From a virus, in the IMG/VR virus record IMGVR_UViG_3300045923_000041, positions 1 to 64,000 of that record: 64,000 nucleotides of DNA; one strand, written 5' to 3'. A program made the translations under genes and the position numbers. The notes beneath the pieces were generated by a model. That model was not told the DNA's origin. It worked only from the letters and a program-made list of their open reading frames with translations, and made no database searches. Below are positions 21,267 to 29,399 of this stretch, one piece after another; the first letter of the stretch is position 1, and each line of letters begins with the position of its first letter.

Positions 21267-22444
21267 ACCACCTCGGCCCGGTACTCGATGTCCGGCATGT
21301 CCGTGAGCTGGACAGCGTGCAACCGAGGCAGGTTGATGTCGAGGTCGTAGTCGATGGTCGCCACGACCTCCCAGCGGTCGTGGATCTCGCGCGATGCGAT
21401 CTGCGTCTGCCCGCAGTGCAGGCGGCCGATGGGGAAGGCCAGGTCCCGAACGAGGATCGTAGGGCAGTCCTCGATGGGAATGCAGAACTCGTGAGCCACG
21501 TGCTGCTTGCGCAGCGCCATCGCTTCAGTCGGCGTGGTCAGCCAGAGGCCCCCGCTGTAGCGAAAGTCCAGAAGGGACACGATCGCGGGCGTCGTGTTCG
21601 CGTGCGCGAGCTTGCCGATCGTGAGAGCGATCTCCCGACCCCATTGCGTGGCGATGGTGGCCCGGTGCGACGAGAGCACGTCGAAGAGCAGGTTCCGGGC
21701 CTTGTGGTCCATGAGCGGCATGGTCATCCGCGCGTACGCCTTGAACCCCCTGAAGCTCGTGAGCGCCTCGGGGCGTACCACAGGTTCACGACCCTCTTCG
21801 CGAACGCCATCCAGGAGTCGGATGAAGCGCCCGAGCGAGCCCCCGAGGGCGTCATGCAGCAAGGTGGGCAGAGCGTCCTTGAGATCCTGGACGATGACCT
21901 CGCGTCCACGCCTCGTGGTCGGCAGAAGGCGCCGGTCTTCGTCGCGGGTGATAGAGGGCACCTGCGGGAAGTTGAGCGCCAACTCATCAACGAGCTTTTC
22001 CTCGCGCTCCCGCTCGAACTCCCACCGGATGAGGAAGCCTTGCAGCTCTGGACGGATGCGCGCCGCCGGCAGCACCATGTCGCCACCGAACCGGGGCACC
22101 GCGTCTGGCTGCCACATGTCCTTGTCCGTGATGCGTGCGATGGCCTTGCCAGTCTGCCGCGAGATGATGAGCACCGCGTCGCCGACCTGGAGATACTCGT
22201 CCGCCAGGTATCGGCAGACCTCCTGAAGCGACTCGGGTGAGCAGGATAGGCGCTCCGAGAGCTGCCCGGAGATCTCGTCCGCAAGTTGCGCCGGCGCCTC
22301 GGCGTCCTTGCGCCCCTTGTACTTCTCGAAGGTCGCACGGACCTCGGCGTTGCGTTGCACCTCGAAGCGGGCGTCCAGGAGCGGGCGCCCGTCAGGCTTC
22401 GCCAGCGTGGTGACTTGAGGTACCCGAGCAAGATCGTCCGACAC
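21263..22444 (-). CDS. Hypothetical protein, 393 aa, linked to the AAA+ module
   Basis: The GTG start is 1 nt before the AAA+ gene's stop. Upstream in-frame residues are Arg/Ser-rich and non-coding. The N-terminal half is helical (LADEISGQLSERLSCSPESLQEVCRYLAD). The C-terminal half has strands and a repeated Trp/His pattern (YSGGLWLTTPTEAM, HRATIATQWGREIALTIG, HDRWEVVATIDYDLDINLPRLHAVQL). No family is recognised. Its coupling to the Ycf46-like ATPase suggests it is a partner or substrate of that module. Confidence 0.64.
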   Translation of the reverse strand: MSDDLARVPQVTTLAKPDGRPLLDARFEVQRNAEVRATFEKYKGRKDAEAPAQLADEISGQLSERLSCSPESLQEVCRYLADEYLQVGDAVLIISRQTGKAIARITDKDMWQPDAVPRFGGDMVLPAARIRPELQGFLIRWEFEREREEKLVDELALNFPQVPSITRDEDRRLLPTTRRGREVIVQDLKDALPTLLHDALGGSLGRFIRLLDGVREEGREPVVRPEALTSFRGFKAYARMTMPLMDHKARNLLFDVLSSHRATIATQWGREIALTIGKLAHANTTPAIVSLLDFRYSGGLWLTTPTEAMALRKQHVAHEFCIPIEDCPTILVRDLAFPIGRLHCGQTQIASREIHDRWEVVATIDYDLDINLPRLHAVQLTDMPDIEYRAEVV

Positions 22445-22445
22445 G

Positions 22446-24047
22446 TCAGCCCTCCACGAGTGAGAGACCGCTTGCGTTCTTGCCGACAATCGGAGGCGCC
22501 GCGAAGCGCGCACGGATGCCGTCGTCGGACTCCTTGTCGTAGCCGACCCACTCTTTGAGCGACGCAACCTCGTCAACCATGGTCTTGAAGATGCGCGGCT
22601 TCTTGATGAGCTGCGTCTTGAGGATGTCGTAGTCGAGCGCGGGCTTCTTCGCATGGAAGCTGTCGGTCAGAGCGGCTTTGATCGCCTGCTCGATCTCGCG
22701 CCCCACCATGTTCTCCGCCCTGTCGGACAGCGCGTCGAGGTCGAACCGACGCCAGTCCTGCTTGATCTTCGACAGGTGGATCTTGAGGATGTCGATCCGG
22801 TCCTTCTTGGACGGCAGGTCGAAGAAGAACCGCTCGTCCATGCGGTTGATGAACTCGATCGGCATCGTACCGAGGCTGTTGGCGGTGAGCGCCAGGCAGA
22901 CCGGCGCATCGGTTTCCTGAAGCCAGGTGCTCAGGATGCCGATCATGCGGCTGGTCGTGCCGTTGTCCGTCTGCGCGCTCGACTGCCCACCAGAGAGGCT
23001 CTTCTCGGCCTCGTCGATCCAGACGATGCAGGGAGCGACTCGCTCGATGAGGTTGATGGCGGCGTAGACGTTGTTCTCGGAGGCGCCGGACAGGGACCCT
23101 CGCAGCTTGCCCATCTCCAAGCTCACGACAGGGAGCTTCCAGGTGCTCCCCATGGCCTTGACGCTGAGGGACTTGCCGCAGCCCCAGATACCGACCGCGA
23201 GAACGCCCTTGGGCGGAACGAGACCGTACTCCCGGCCCTTCTCTGTCCAGGTGGCGGCTGTCTTGACGACCCAATCCTTGAACCTGGAGGCACCGCCCAC
23301 CTGGTCGAACGTGAACTTGCTCGTGTCCACGTACTGAATGAGATCGGTCTTCTTGAGCGCCCTACGTCGGTAAGCGGTGATGATCTCCGGGTCGATGCGG
23401 AACCTCTTGGCAGGGTCCGCATCCTTCTTCGTGACGGAGATGCTGTGGGCAATCGCCATCTCGATTTCCCAGCTCGTGAGCCCGCGGAAGATCTGCGCTG
23501 CGTCGGGGGGCGCTGAAACGACCATCTCCTCGTTGCTGAGCGAGGAGCACGTCGTCTCAACGAGGCCCTTGATCTGGTCATTGGAGAGCCCCTTGTCGTA
23601 GACGACCTCCATGTACCGCGAGAGCTTCTCGGGGATCGCACGGCGCGGCCCGACGAAGATCAAGATCTTGATCGTCTTCACGTCGTTGTGGAGCGAGTGT
23701 ATGATGTTCAGGATGCGACGGCAGACGTTCTCGTCCTTGAACACACGCTCGGGGTCCAGGATGACGTAGAAGTTCTGCTCGTTGCGCGGGTCGTCCGTGT
23801 AGATCTTCTGGAAGACCTTGTTGACCTCGAACTGTTCCTTGTTCTCCGGGTGCTTGTGTTGGGTCCAGTCGCCGATGACGTCCTGAATCGGCAGGAGCCC
23901 CATCGTATAGTTGAAGACCCACATCCGGTGCTTGTACTTCTTGACGCTCTCCGGCAGGTCAATGAGGAAGCGGTCTTCCTCGTCCGTCACGTAGTAGACG
24001 AGACGGTTCAAGGCACGCAGGTGTTGCATGAGTTCTTCGGGCAGCAT
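22446..24047 (-). CDS. Ycf46-like AAA+ ATPase
   Basis: 533 residues. The N-terminal 240 residues are a non-catalytic domain including LPESVKKYKHRMWVFNYTMGLLP. The AAA+ core then has Walker A GIWGCGKS at 286-293, Walker B CIVWIDEAEKSL, sensor region ALTANSLGTMP and an arginine-rich NRMDERFFFDLPSKKDRIDIL. This arrangement (long N-terminal domain, then a single AAA+ domain) matches Ycf46-type ATPases of cyanobacteria, plastids and cyanophage-like viruses. Ycf35-type DUF1257 and DUF2997 genes sit upstream, as in those genomes. The molecular function is unestablished; protein remodelling of an unknown client is likely. Confidence 0.85.
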   Translation of the reverse strand: MLPEELMQHLRALNRLVYYVTDEEDRFLIDLPESVKKYKHRMWVFNYTMGLLPIQDVIGDWTQHKHPENKEQFEVNKVFQKIYTDDPRNEQNFYVILDPERVFKDENVCRRILNIIHSLHNDVKTIKILIFVGPRRAIPEKLSRYMEVVYDKGLSNDQIKGLVETTCSSLSNEEMVVSAPPDAAQIFRGLTSWEIEMAIAHSISVTKKDADPAKRFRIDPEIITAYRRRALKKTDLIQYVDTSKFTFDQVGGASRFKDWVVKTAATWTEKGREYGLVPPKGVLAVGIWGCGKSLSVKAMGSTWKLPVVSLEMGKLRGSLSGASENNVYAAINLIERVAPCIVWIDEAEKSLSGGQSSAQTDNGTTSRMIGILSTWLQETDAPVCLALTANSLGTMPIEFINRMDERFFFDLPSKKDRIDILKIHLSKIKQDWRRFDLDALSDRAENMVGREIEQAIKAALTDSFHAKKPALDYDILKTQLIKKPRIFKTMVDEVASLKEWVGYDKESDDGIRARFAAPPIVGKNASGLSLVEG

Positions 24048-24056
24048 CTTGAGGGT

Positions 24057-24068
24057 CCCTTACACCGG
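24057..24068 (-). promoter_or_regulatory. GGTGTAAGGG start-proximal motif
   Basis: Minus-strand CCGGTGTAAGGG lies 9 nt from the AAA+ gene's ATG, immediately downstream of a strong inverted repeat. Confidence 0.55.
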
Positions 24069-24076
24069 AAATGATT

Positions 24077-24109
24077 GAAGGCTTGTCCCCTTGTCGAGAA
24101 CAAGCCTTC
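24077..24109 (-). terminator. Hairpin, possible terminator
   Basis: A perfect 10-bp stem, GAAGGCTTGT and ACAAGCCTTC, around a 13-nt loop. It lies between the DUF1257-like gene and the AAA+ gene. The run of Ts after it is weak, so it may be an attenuator or RNA-processing site instead. Confidence 0.6.
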
Positions 24110-24114
24110 GAGGA

Positions 24115-24139
24115 GCCGAACGGAGGGCCGACGTTCGGC
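24115..24139. other. Second hairpin in the same gap
   Basis: An 8-bp inverted repeat, GCCGAACG and CGTTCGGC, around a 9-nt loop, 11 nt after the DUF1257-like stop. Two tandem hairpins in about 100 nt are unusual for this compact genome. Confidence 0.5.
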
Positions 24140-24149
24140 CCAGCGGAGA

Positions 24150-24473
24150 TCAGCCGGTCTGGTACGTGAGGATGATGTTGCCGTCGCGATCGACTTCGCG
24201 GCTGTGGATCGAAGCGCCGATGCGGCGCAGCTCCGTCATGTACTTCTGCTCGCCGTAGTGCTGCACGAGATTCGTGAAGTCGTCCTTGCGGAAGCTCATG
24301 TCGTCGCCCTCGATCTGCCCAGTACGCAGGTCGAGCACGCCGTGTGAGTGGCCCGCGCGAACCTCGAAGGTGTCGCCGGTGATCTCGCGGAAGTTCGTGC
24401 CCGACGCCTTGAAGGCATCGAGAGCGATTGCGCGGTCCTTGATTTCGGTCTGAGTCGTTACCCTCTTCGACAT
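24150..24473 (-). CDS. DUF1257/Ycf35-like protein
   Basis: 107 residues beginning MSKRVTTQTEIKDRAIALDAF. The C-terminal portion (FTNLVQHYGEQKYMTELRRIGASIHSREVDRDGNIILTY) has the shape of the DUF1257 family, in which a tyrosine-bearing helix and a final beta strand (DGTIRL) are typical. In cyanobacteria and phages this family sits with Ycf46-type ATPases and DUF2997 proteins, the order seen here. The assignment rests on weak sequence similarity plus gene order. The family's function is unknown. Confidence 0.66.
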   Translation of the reverse strand: MSKRVTTQTEIKDRAIALDAFKASGTNFREITGDTFEVRAGHSHGVLDLRTGQIEGDDMSFRKDDFTNLVQHYGEQKYMTELRRIGASIHSREVDRDGNIILTYQTG

Positions 24474-24560
24474 GTGCGTATCCTCTCAGTCTCTCGTTGT
24501 CTCGGCGTACCGAGCAATAGCATTCTTGAAAAAACTGGCCTGGGGCGTTTGGAACCGCGG

Positions 24561-24746
24561 TCAGTTGCCGTCAACCGTGGTCTCGGTCTGCGGATCGCAT
24601 TCCGGCCCGGTGTCCTCGTCGCTGACCTGGCGACCGACGCTGTTGGTGATGTTGTACACCGACGAGCAGAGGTGCTCCTGGCGGTCGATGACCTCGGTGA
24701 CGATCTGCCCTGCGGGCTTCCTCATGATGGTGGCTTTGACGAGCAT
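24561..24746 (-). CDS. DUF2997-like small protein, 61 aa
   Basis: MLVKATIMRKPAGQIVTEVIDRQEHLCSSVYNIT fits the short DUF2997 profile: a beta hairpin with a Gly turn, then a Cys-containing helix (HLCSSVYNITNSVGRQVS) and an acidic Cys/Pro tail (DTGPECDP). It lies upstream of the DUF1257-like gene, from which an 87-nt gap containing a GAGAGG ribosome-binding site and a small CTCGG-TACG-CCGAG hairpin separates it. Similarity is modest; the neighbourhood strengthens it. Confidence 0.6.
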   Translation of the reverse strand: MLVKATIMRKPAGQIVTEVIDRQEHLCSSVYNITNSVGRQVSDEDTGPECDPQTETTVDGN

Positions 24747-24765
24747 GGTCTATCTCCTTGCGTCC

Positions 24766-25368
24766 CTATACACCGCTGCCGCTACCGCCCAGCTTCACCG
24801 TCGCACCTGCGGTGACAACCGTGTCTTTAGAGTCGGCAGGTTGCGCAGGCGAGGGATTGGGGGCTCCCCACGGATCAGGTGCGGGAGCAGCTTTCGGCGG
24901 TGGCGCGCCCCCAAGCATCCTCGGACCACGGTTCGGCGTGTTCACGGGGGCCGTCATTACAGGACGGATCAGAGCCGAAGGCGCGATGATTCGAGGCTCA
25001 ACCTCGACTGGAACTGGGGGTGCTGAAGCGGTCACGGGCGGGGTTGAGACTGAAGACGGCCCCTTCTCGGTCAGATCACGGGGATCCAACCATGACGACC
25101 GGATCTCGGGGGTTGGTCCCGCATCGATCGCGATGAACCCCTGCGCGGCGATCTTGCCGTACCTTGGGTCTGAAGGGTCGAGCCGAGGGACGTTCGCGTA
25201 GTAGTCGTCGTACCAGCGAGCGACGCGCTGCTCGAAGCTGGACTGACCGACCTTGCTCCGCGTGCATTCCGGCTGCATGCAACGATCGCAGAACATCGCC
25301 TTGAAGTCGTCCAAGGGGACCTTCTGGTCGTTGCACACAGAGAGCCAATCTTTGCGGGCGGGGTTCAT
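24766..25368 (-). CDS. CxxC-motif protein with proline-rich tail, 200 aa
   Basis: The ATG MNPARKDWLSVCNDQ follows GGAAAGG. The N-terminal folded region carries FCDRCMQPECTRSKVGQSSFEQRVARWYDDY, a compact Cys pattern (C-x2-C-x4-C) found in conserved phage proteins. The remainder is Pro/Ala-rich and disordered (STPPVTASAPPVPVEVEPR, PPPKAAPAPDPWGAPNPSP). It lies 32 nt downstream of the DNA polymerase gene's stop on the same strand. A small adaptor at the replication module is conceivable, but function is unassigned. Confidence 0.66.
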   Translation of the reverse strand: MNPARKDWLSVCNDQKVPLDDFKAMFCDRCMQPECTRSKVGQSSFEQRVARWYDDYYANVPRLDPSDPRYGKIAAQGFIAIDAGPTPEIRSSWLDPRDLTEKGPSSVSTPPVTASAPPVPVEVEPRIIAPSALIRPVMTAPVNTPNRGPRMLGGAPPPKAAPAPDPWGAPNPSPAQPADSKDTVVTAGATVKLGGSGSGV

Positions 25369-25400
25369 GCCTTTCCATAGGCTTTTGATAAGTGGAACCC

Positions 25401-28340
25401 TCAAGCGCGGGGGTACGGATAGATCGCCCCATCGCTCAGGTTGAGGTCCCTCAAGAGGCTTGCGAGCCGCTCTGGCATGACCTTCACCTGAAGACCCGGG
25501 TCGATGAGGATGTTGCCCACTGCATCCGTGAGGAAGAGGATCTTCCCCATGTCCGGGTCGCTCGCATCGGAGCACGCGGAGCGCACTTGCCTGACGGTCT
25601 GCCTCGTGAGCACGCTGACCTTCATCCAGACGATAGACGTGGAGGCCACGTCATCGCGTTTGATGGTCGTCTTGGGGGTCTCCATCCGGGGGGAGGGCGG
25701 CGGCCGCGGGGCCTCCGGAGTCGGCGCTACCTGAATCGAGACGTCCTCTACTGTGCTCACGGGGGCAGAGACCGCGTGTCCAGCGGCCCCGTTCGTGTCC
25801 CCTCCGTTCTTGGGCGGTTCATGGCCGCCACCCTGCCATCCGGGGATGAAGAGCCCTTCAAGCCATGCGGGAACCCGGTGGTAGATCCGATCTCCCACCA
25901 CAATCTCGATGTCCTTCGAGATGCCGCAGTCGCAGTTGGCCGCCCCCTCGCAGCCCTCGAAGTGCAGCCAGGCTCCTTCAGACCACTGCGTTGTCTTGTT
26001 CTCGTACTTCTTGTTCTTGCCGGCGTAGTTCTTCTTGCCCGAGTACGGCTTGCCGTGCATGAGCATCCCGTAGTCGTACTCACCGGCCCACGTCGTTCCG
26101 ATGAGCGGCTCGACGATGAGGGGCACGCGCCAGACGGGCGAGTACGGGGGACGTGCCAAGCCTGACGGCGAGGCCATGACCCGGACGATGACCGCAAGGG
26201 CCTCCTGCACGCGAGCGTGCTTGATCTCGAACACGATTTCGTCGTGCACCGTGAGCAGCATGCGAACCGAGTCGTCTCCGCCGCCCTGCTTGAGCCAGCC
26301 GTGCTTGTAGAACTCCTTGCAGAGCAGCACGAGGCTGATCTTCATGATGTCCGCGCCGGTTCCCTGGATGGGGAAGTTCGTGCTCTTGCGCTCGCACGCC
26401 GCTTGGACGGCCTTATCCGGGTTGTCGATGTCCGGGATGGCCACCCAGCGCTGGAGAGCCGTGTACACGCCCTTGTCCTTGCGGACCTTGACGTGCTGAC
26501 CCTTGATCCAGTTGGCGAAGGTCGGGACCGCCTTGTCGAACGCGCCTTTGCGGCGGGAGGCTTCCAGCTTGTCGCAGCCGGTCGCCCGCATGATCGCAGC
26601 CGGCCCGCCTCCGTACAAGAGCGCGAAGTTGGCGATCTTGCCCATCTTGCGCAGCTCCTTCTGCCGGTCCTTCGACTCCTTGTCGAACTCCGGGAAGAAC
26701 GCGCGAGCCGTGATGGTGTGCAGGTCCCCGTCGCCTTCGAGGAACTCCTTGATCCAGACCATCTCGTTCGAGACGTTGGCTGCGATACGAAGCTCCTGAC
26801 CGGCGTAGTCGGCCTTGAGCATCGTGTAGCCCTCGCGGGCCTCGAAGCACTTGCGCAGCTCCGAGGTCGAGGGGATGCCGTGGATGGGGATGCCCGACAT
26901 CCCCTGATCTGCCTCTCCTGCGGGCGCAGAGAAGCGTCCCGTAGCGGCTCCAGTCTGCTTGAACTGGAAGCGCATCTCCGAGCGCTCGTCCACGTTGTTG
27001 TACATGTTCTGGAGGTACGTGGAGTCGAGCTTCTCGAACTCGCGCCACTTCACGATCCACTTGAGCACCTCGGGGACTCCCGGGTTCTCTTTGACGAGCG
27101 TCTCCAGCGTCTCGGCGTCCGTCTTGAACTGCTTGCTCGCCTCGTTGATGGGCGGCTTGGGGCTGATGTTGAGCCCCTTGTCCGAGAAGAGGAACTCGGA
27201 GAGCACCTTCGTACTGGCCGGGTCGAAGTTGAAGTAGCCCTTCGCTTCCGCAAGGTTCTTGATCTTGGCGAGGATCTCGTCGCGCTTCTTCGCGTTCTCG
27301 TCCATCGCGGCCTTGATGCGGTCGCGGTTGACCCGCACGCGAGGGCGTTCCATCCAACGGCCAGCGCACGCTGTCTGCTTCTCGACGCGATAGGTGAAGA
27401 GGTGCTTGTCGCGCACCTGCGCAAGCGTGAACGAACGCTTCTCATGTGAACGTGGCTGCGTGCAAAGCAGGTACGTGCAGATGGCATCCGAGCACGCGTA
27501 CTTGAGGCAGCCGGGTTCATCCGGGGACAGGCGACCGAACTCGATCTTCGTCCCCTTGATGGGGAAGAGATCTTTCAGCTCGATCATCTCGTACGGGTTG
27601 TTATCGGGGTCCCGCAGAAGCTCGAACGCCTTCCACTTGAGGCCAAGCTTCTTGTCGTCCGAGAAATGCGTGTAGTGGAAGAGGTTGCCGTCCTCAAAGC
27701 TCTCCGGATGCCACCAGTCGATGCCCGTGACCGGGTAGAGGAACTCGTGATCGAACTTGGCGTTCCAGAAGTACAGGAGCACCTTGGGGGGCTCCAACCA
27801 CTCCTTGGCGGAGAGCGGGTCCTTCTCCATCGCCTCCGGCTTCATCACCGGCTGCGCGGCTCGACAGAGACGTGTGATGGACGCCTCGGCACGCTCGACG
27901 GGCAGGTTCAAGCTCGGGCCGCCGTCATTCGGATTGTGACGCACGGGCGCGTAGAACCCGGACTTGCCGTCGTAGGAGAGGCAGAACCCCACGATCTTGT
28001 GCTTCGTGTATGGCTTGCCGCTCTCGTCGTAGAAGATGCGGTTGTCGAGACCCTCGGTTTCCAGGTCGAGAGCGCACTCCTTGGCGGCGATGGCCGCGTC
28101 CACGATCTGGTCAAGCTCGTCAGCCGTCCGGACGAGCTTGAACGTGTGGTGCTTCATCCAGGGCCGGGTGATGTCCGGGACCGCACGCTCATTCTGGAGG
28201 CCCGCTGCCGCCATGAAGTCCTCCGGGGACTCCTCGGGCTCCGTCGAGATGATGGACGTAGCCGGCTTCACCACCGGCCCTGGGCTCACTTCCGTAGAGA
28301 GCCCGAGCATCTCGTCAATGTCGTCGATCTCGTTGGGCAT
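25401..28340 (-). CDS. Family A (Pol I type) DNA polymerase with 3'-5' exonuclease
   Basis: 979 residues. The exonuclease motif I is ALDLETEGLD near residue 92. The polymerase has motif A ADYAGQELR, motif B RKMGKIANFALLYGGGP and motif C VHDEIVFE. There is no 5'-3' nuclease domain. After motif C a further 250 residues follow, uncommon in Pol I relatives: a Cys/His patch (HFEGCEGAANCDCG), a Pro-rich linker and a short folded end. It is the likely replicative polymerase. The start overlaps the neighbouring gene. Confidence 0.93.
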   Translation of the reverse strand: MPNEIDDIDEMLGLSTEVSPGPVVKPATSIISTEPEESPEDFMAAAGLQNERAVPDITRPWMKHHTFKLVRTADELDQIVDAAIAAKECALDLETEGLDNRIFYDESGKPYTKHKIVGFCLSYDGKSGFYAPVRHNPNDGGPSLNLPVERAEASITRLCRAAQPVMKPEAMEKDPLSAKEWLEPPKVLLYFWNAKFDHEFLYPVTGIDWWHPESFEDGNLFHYTHFSDDKKLGLKWKAFELLRDPDNNPYEMIELKDLFPIKGTKIEFGRLSPDEPGCLKYACSDAICTYLLCTQPRSHEKRSFTLAQVRDKHLFTYRVEKQTACAGRWMERPRVRVNRDRIKAAMDENAKKRDEILAKIKNLAEAKGYFNFDPASTKVLSEFLFSDKGLNISPKPPINEASKQFKTDAETLETLVKENPGVPEVLKWIVKWREFEKLDSTYLQNMYNNVDERSEMRFQFKQTGAATGRFSAPAGEADQGMSGIPIHGIPSTSELRKCFEAREGYTMLKADYAGQELRIAANVSNEMVWIKEFLEGDGDLHTITARAFFPEFDKESKDRQKELRKMGKIANFALLYGGGPAAIMRATGCDKLEASRRKGAFDKAVPTFANWIKGQHVKVRKDKGVYTALQRWVAIPDIDNPDKAVQAACERKSTNFPIQGTGADIMKISLVLLCKEFYKHGWLKQGGGDDSVRMLLTVHDEIVFEIKHARVQEALAVIVRVMASPSGLARPPYSPVWRVPLIVEPLIGTTWAGEYDYGMLMHGKPYSGKKNYAGKNKKYENKTTQWSEGAWLHFEGCEGAANCDCGISKDIEIVVGDRIYHRVPAWLEGLFIPGWQGGGHEPPKNGGDTNGAAGHAVSAPVSTVEDVSIQVAPTPEAPRPPPSPRMETPKTTIKRDDVASTSIVWMKVSVLTRQTVRQVRSACSDASDPDMGKILFLTDAVGNILIDPGLQVKVMPERLASLLRDLNLSDGAIYPYPRA

Positions 28341-28770
28341 CGTGCTCCTCCTGAACCAGGACCACGTACACCCCTTCGCGCCAGCTCTTAACGATCTCTG
28401 ACATCAATCGTCGCACTTCTGGGTCTTCCGACCCATCCGGCTCGTAGCACCACGGCATACGCTTGGCCGTTGGGAAACACCGGGCCTTATCGTAGAAAGG
28501 GCAGCGGTCGCGCAGTGTACATACACGCGCACTCTCAGGCAGCTTGATGAGGGCGCCCTGAGGTGGGAGCCCCAGCGACTTGACGAGTGGGCTCGTCCAA
28601 CCGCGCAGAGCATGCTCGATCGTGTCCTTGGGAACGGTGGTGAGCAGGCTTGCGATCTCGTTACCCTGAAGAGGGCGCCAGTTCTGCTCCCAGACGCCCC
28701 CCTCATCGTAGATGAGGTACAGCTCCAGGAACCCCATCTCGGTTGTCGAGACCCTCAGTCGCCTGGACAC
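28315..28770 (-). CDS. Cysteine-cluster protein, 151 aa
   Basis: The GTG start gives MSRRLRVSTTEMGFLELYLIYDEGG, which reads as the first beta strand, and it overlaps the primase-like gene by 16 nt. A four-cysteine cluster, CTLRDRCPFYDKARCFPTAKRMPWC (C-x6-C-x7-C-x9-C), could bind zinc or an Fe-S cluster. Located between the polymerase and primase genes, it may be a replication accessory. No family is recognised. Confidence 0.64.
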   Translation of the reverse strand: MSRRLRVSTTEMGFLELYLIYDEGGVWEQNWRPLQGNEIASLLTTVPKDTIEHALRGWTSPLVKSLGLPPQGALIKLPESARVCTLRDRCPFYDKARCFPTAKRMPWCYEPDGSEDPEVRRLMSEIVKSWREGVYVVLVQEEHDAQRDRRH

Positions 28771-29399
28771 GACCGCACTACCTCGCCGATCTTGTCGAGC
28801 ACCTGGCGAAGCACGACCTTCGCCTTCTCGTAGTCGATTTTGCGCTCATCGAGTCGATGACGTAGCCGGTCGAGAATGACCCCGAGCTTGAGGAATGGCA
28901 CCATCTCGAAGTTGTGCTTCGCGCTCCGTAGCCGTTTCTCGCACGCCTCGAACAGAGTGGCGACTTCCAGAACGAGCGGGTCCTCCTCCGGCTCGTAGTC
29001 CCCGGACACGCCTTCCGGCATGGGAGGAGGCACGATGCCGTAGGCAGACTCGATGTCACGCAAGACCGCGGCGAACTTGAGGTCTTCGCGGCCATCGAAC
29101 TTCTTCCAAAGTCCGATGGCGTCCCAGTTCTTCTGACAGACGAAGCACCAGACGTGACTCGGGCTGCGCGCCGATGCCTCGTAGACGCGAGCGGACGGCT
29201 TCGTGTCCCGACCATGGAAGGGGCAGGAGATCTGCTCCTCACGGCCGCCGTACTTGAGCCGGATGCCGTTGCGTGTGAGCACGTCGTGCGCCGTGACCGT
29301 CTGGTGGATGGTCGCCACCCGCTCGGCAATCCACTGACGCCAGACGTCATGACGCTCGTTACGCCGGATGTTCTGATCGAAGACGTTAGCCACGGTCAC
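28755..29399 (-). CDS. CHC2-type DNA primase zinc-binding protein
   Basis: 214 residues with ISCPFHGRDTKPSARVYE and HVWCFVCQKNWDAIGLW. This is the CHC2 primase zinc finger: C-P-F-H followed later by C-x2-C, in the layout of DnaG N-termini. No TOPRIM catalytic domain is present in this gene, so RNA primer synthesis would need another protein or host DnaG. The C-terminal half is helical. It overlaps the helicase gene by 4 nt, consistent with a primase-helicase unit. It could be the template-recognition part of a split primase. Confidence 0.84.
   Translation of the reverse strand: MTVANVFDQNIRRNERHDVWRQWIAERVATIHQTVTAHDVLTRNGIRLKYGGREEQISCPFHGRDTKPSARVYEASARSPSHVWCFVCQKNWDAIGLWKKFDGREDLKFAAVLRDIESAYGIVPPPMPEGVSGDYEPEEDPLVLEVATLFEACEKRLRSAKHNFEMVPFLKLGVILDRLRHRLDERKIDYEKAKVVLRQVLDKIGEVVRSCPGD

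Noticed and set aside
21263-22444. The 393-aa protein as a capsid-like protein because of its C-terminal HDRWEVVATIDYDLDIN pattern
   Set aside because: The resemblance is limited to a few residues, and it is coupled to an ATPase module rather than head genes; no capsid claim is made.
24764-24777. GGTGTATAGGG before the 61-aa gene as another start-proximal motif
   Set aside because: It overlaps the C-terminal codons and stop of the neighbouring gene (GGC AGC GGT GTA TAG), so the match may be coincidental coding.
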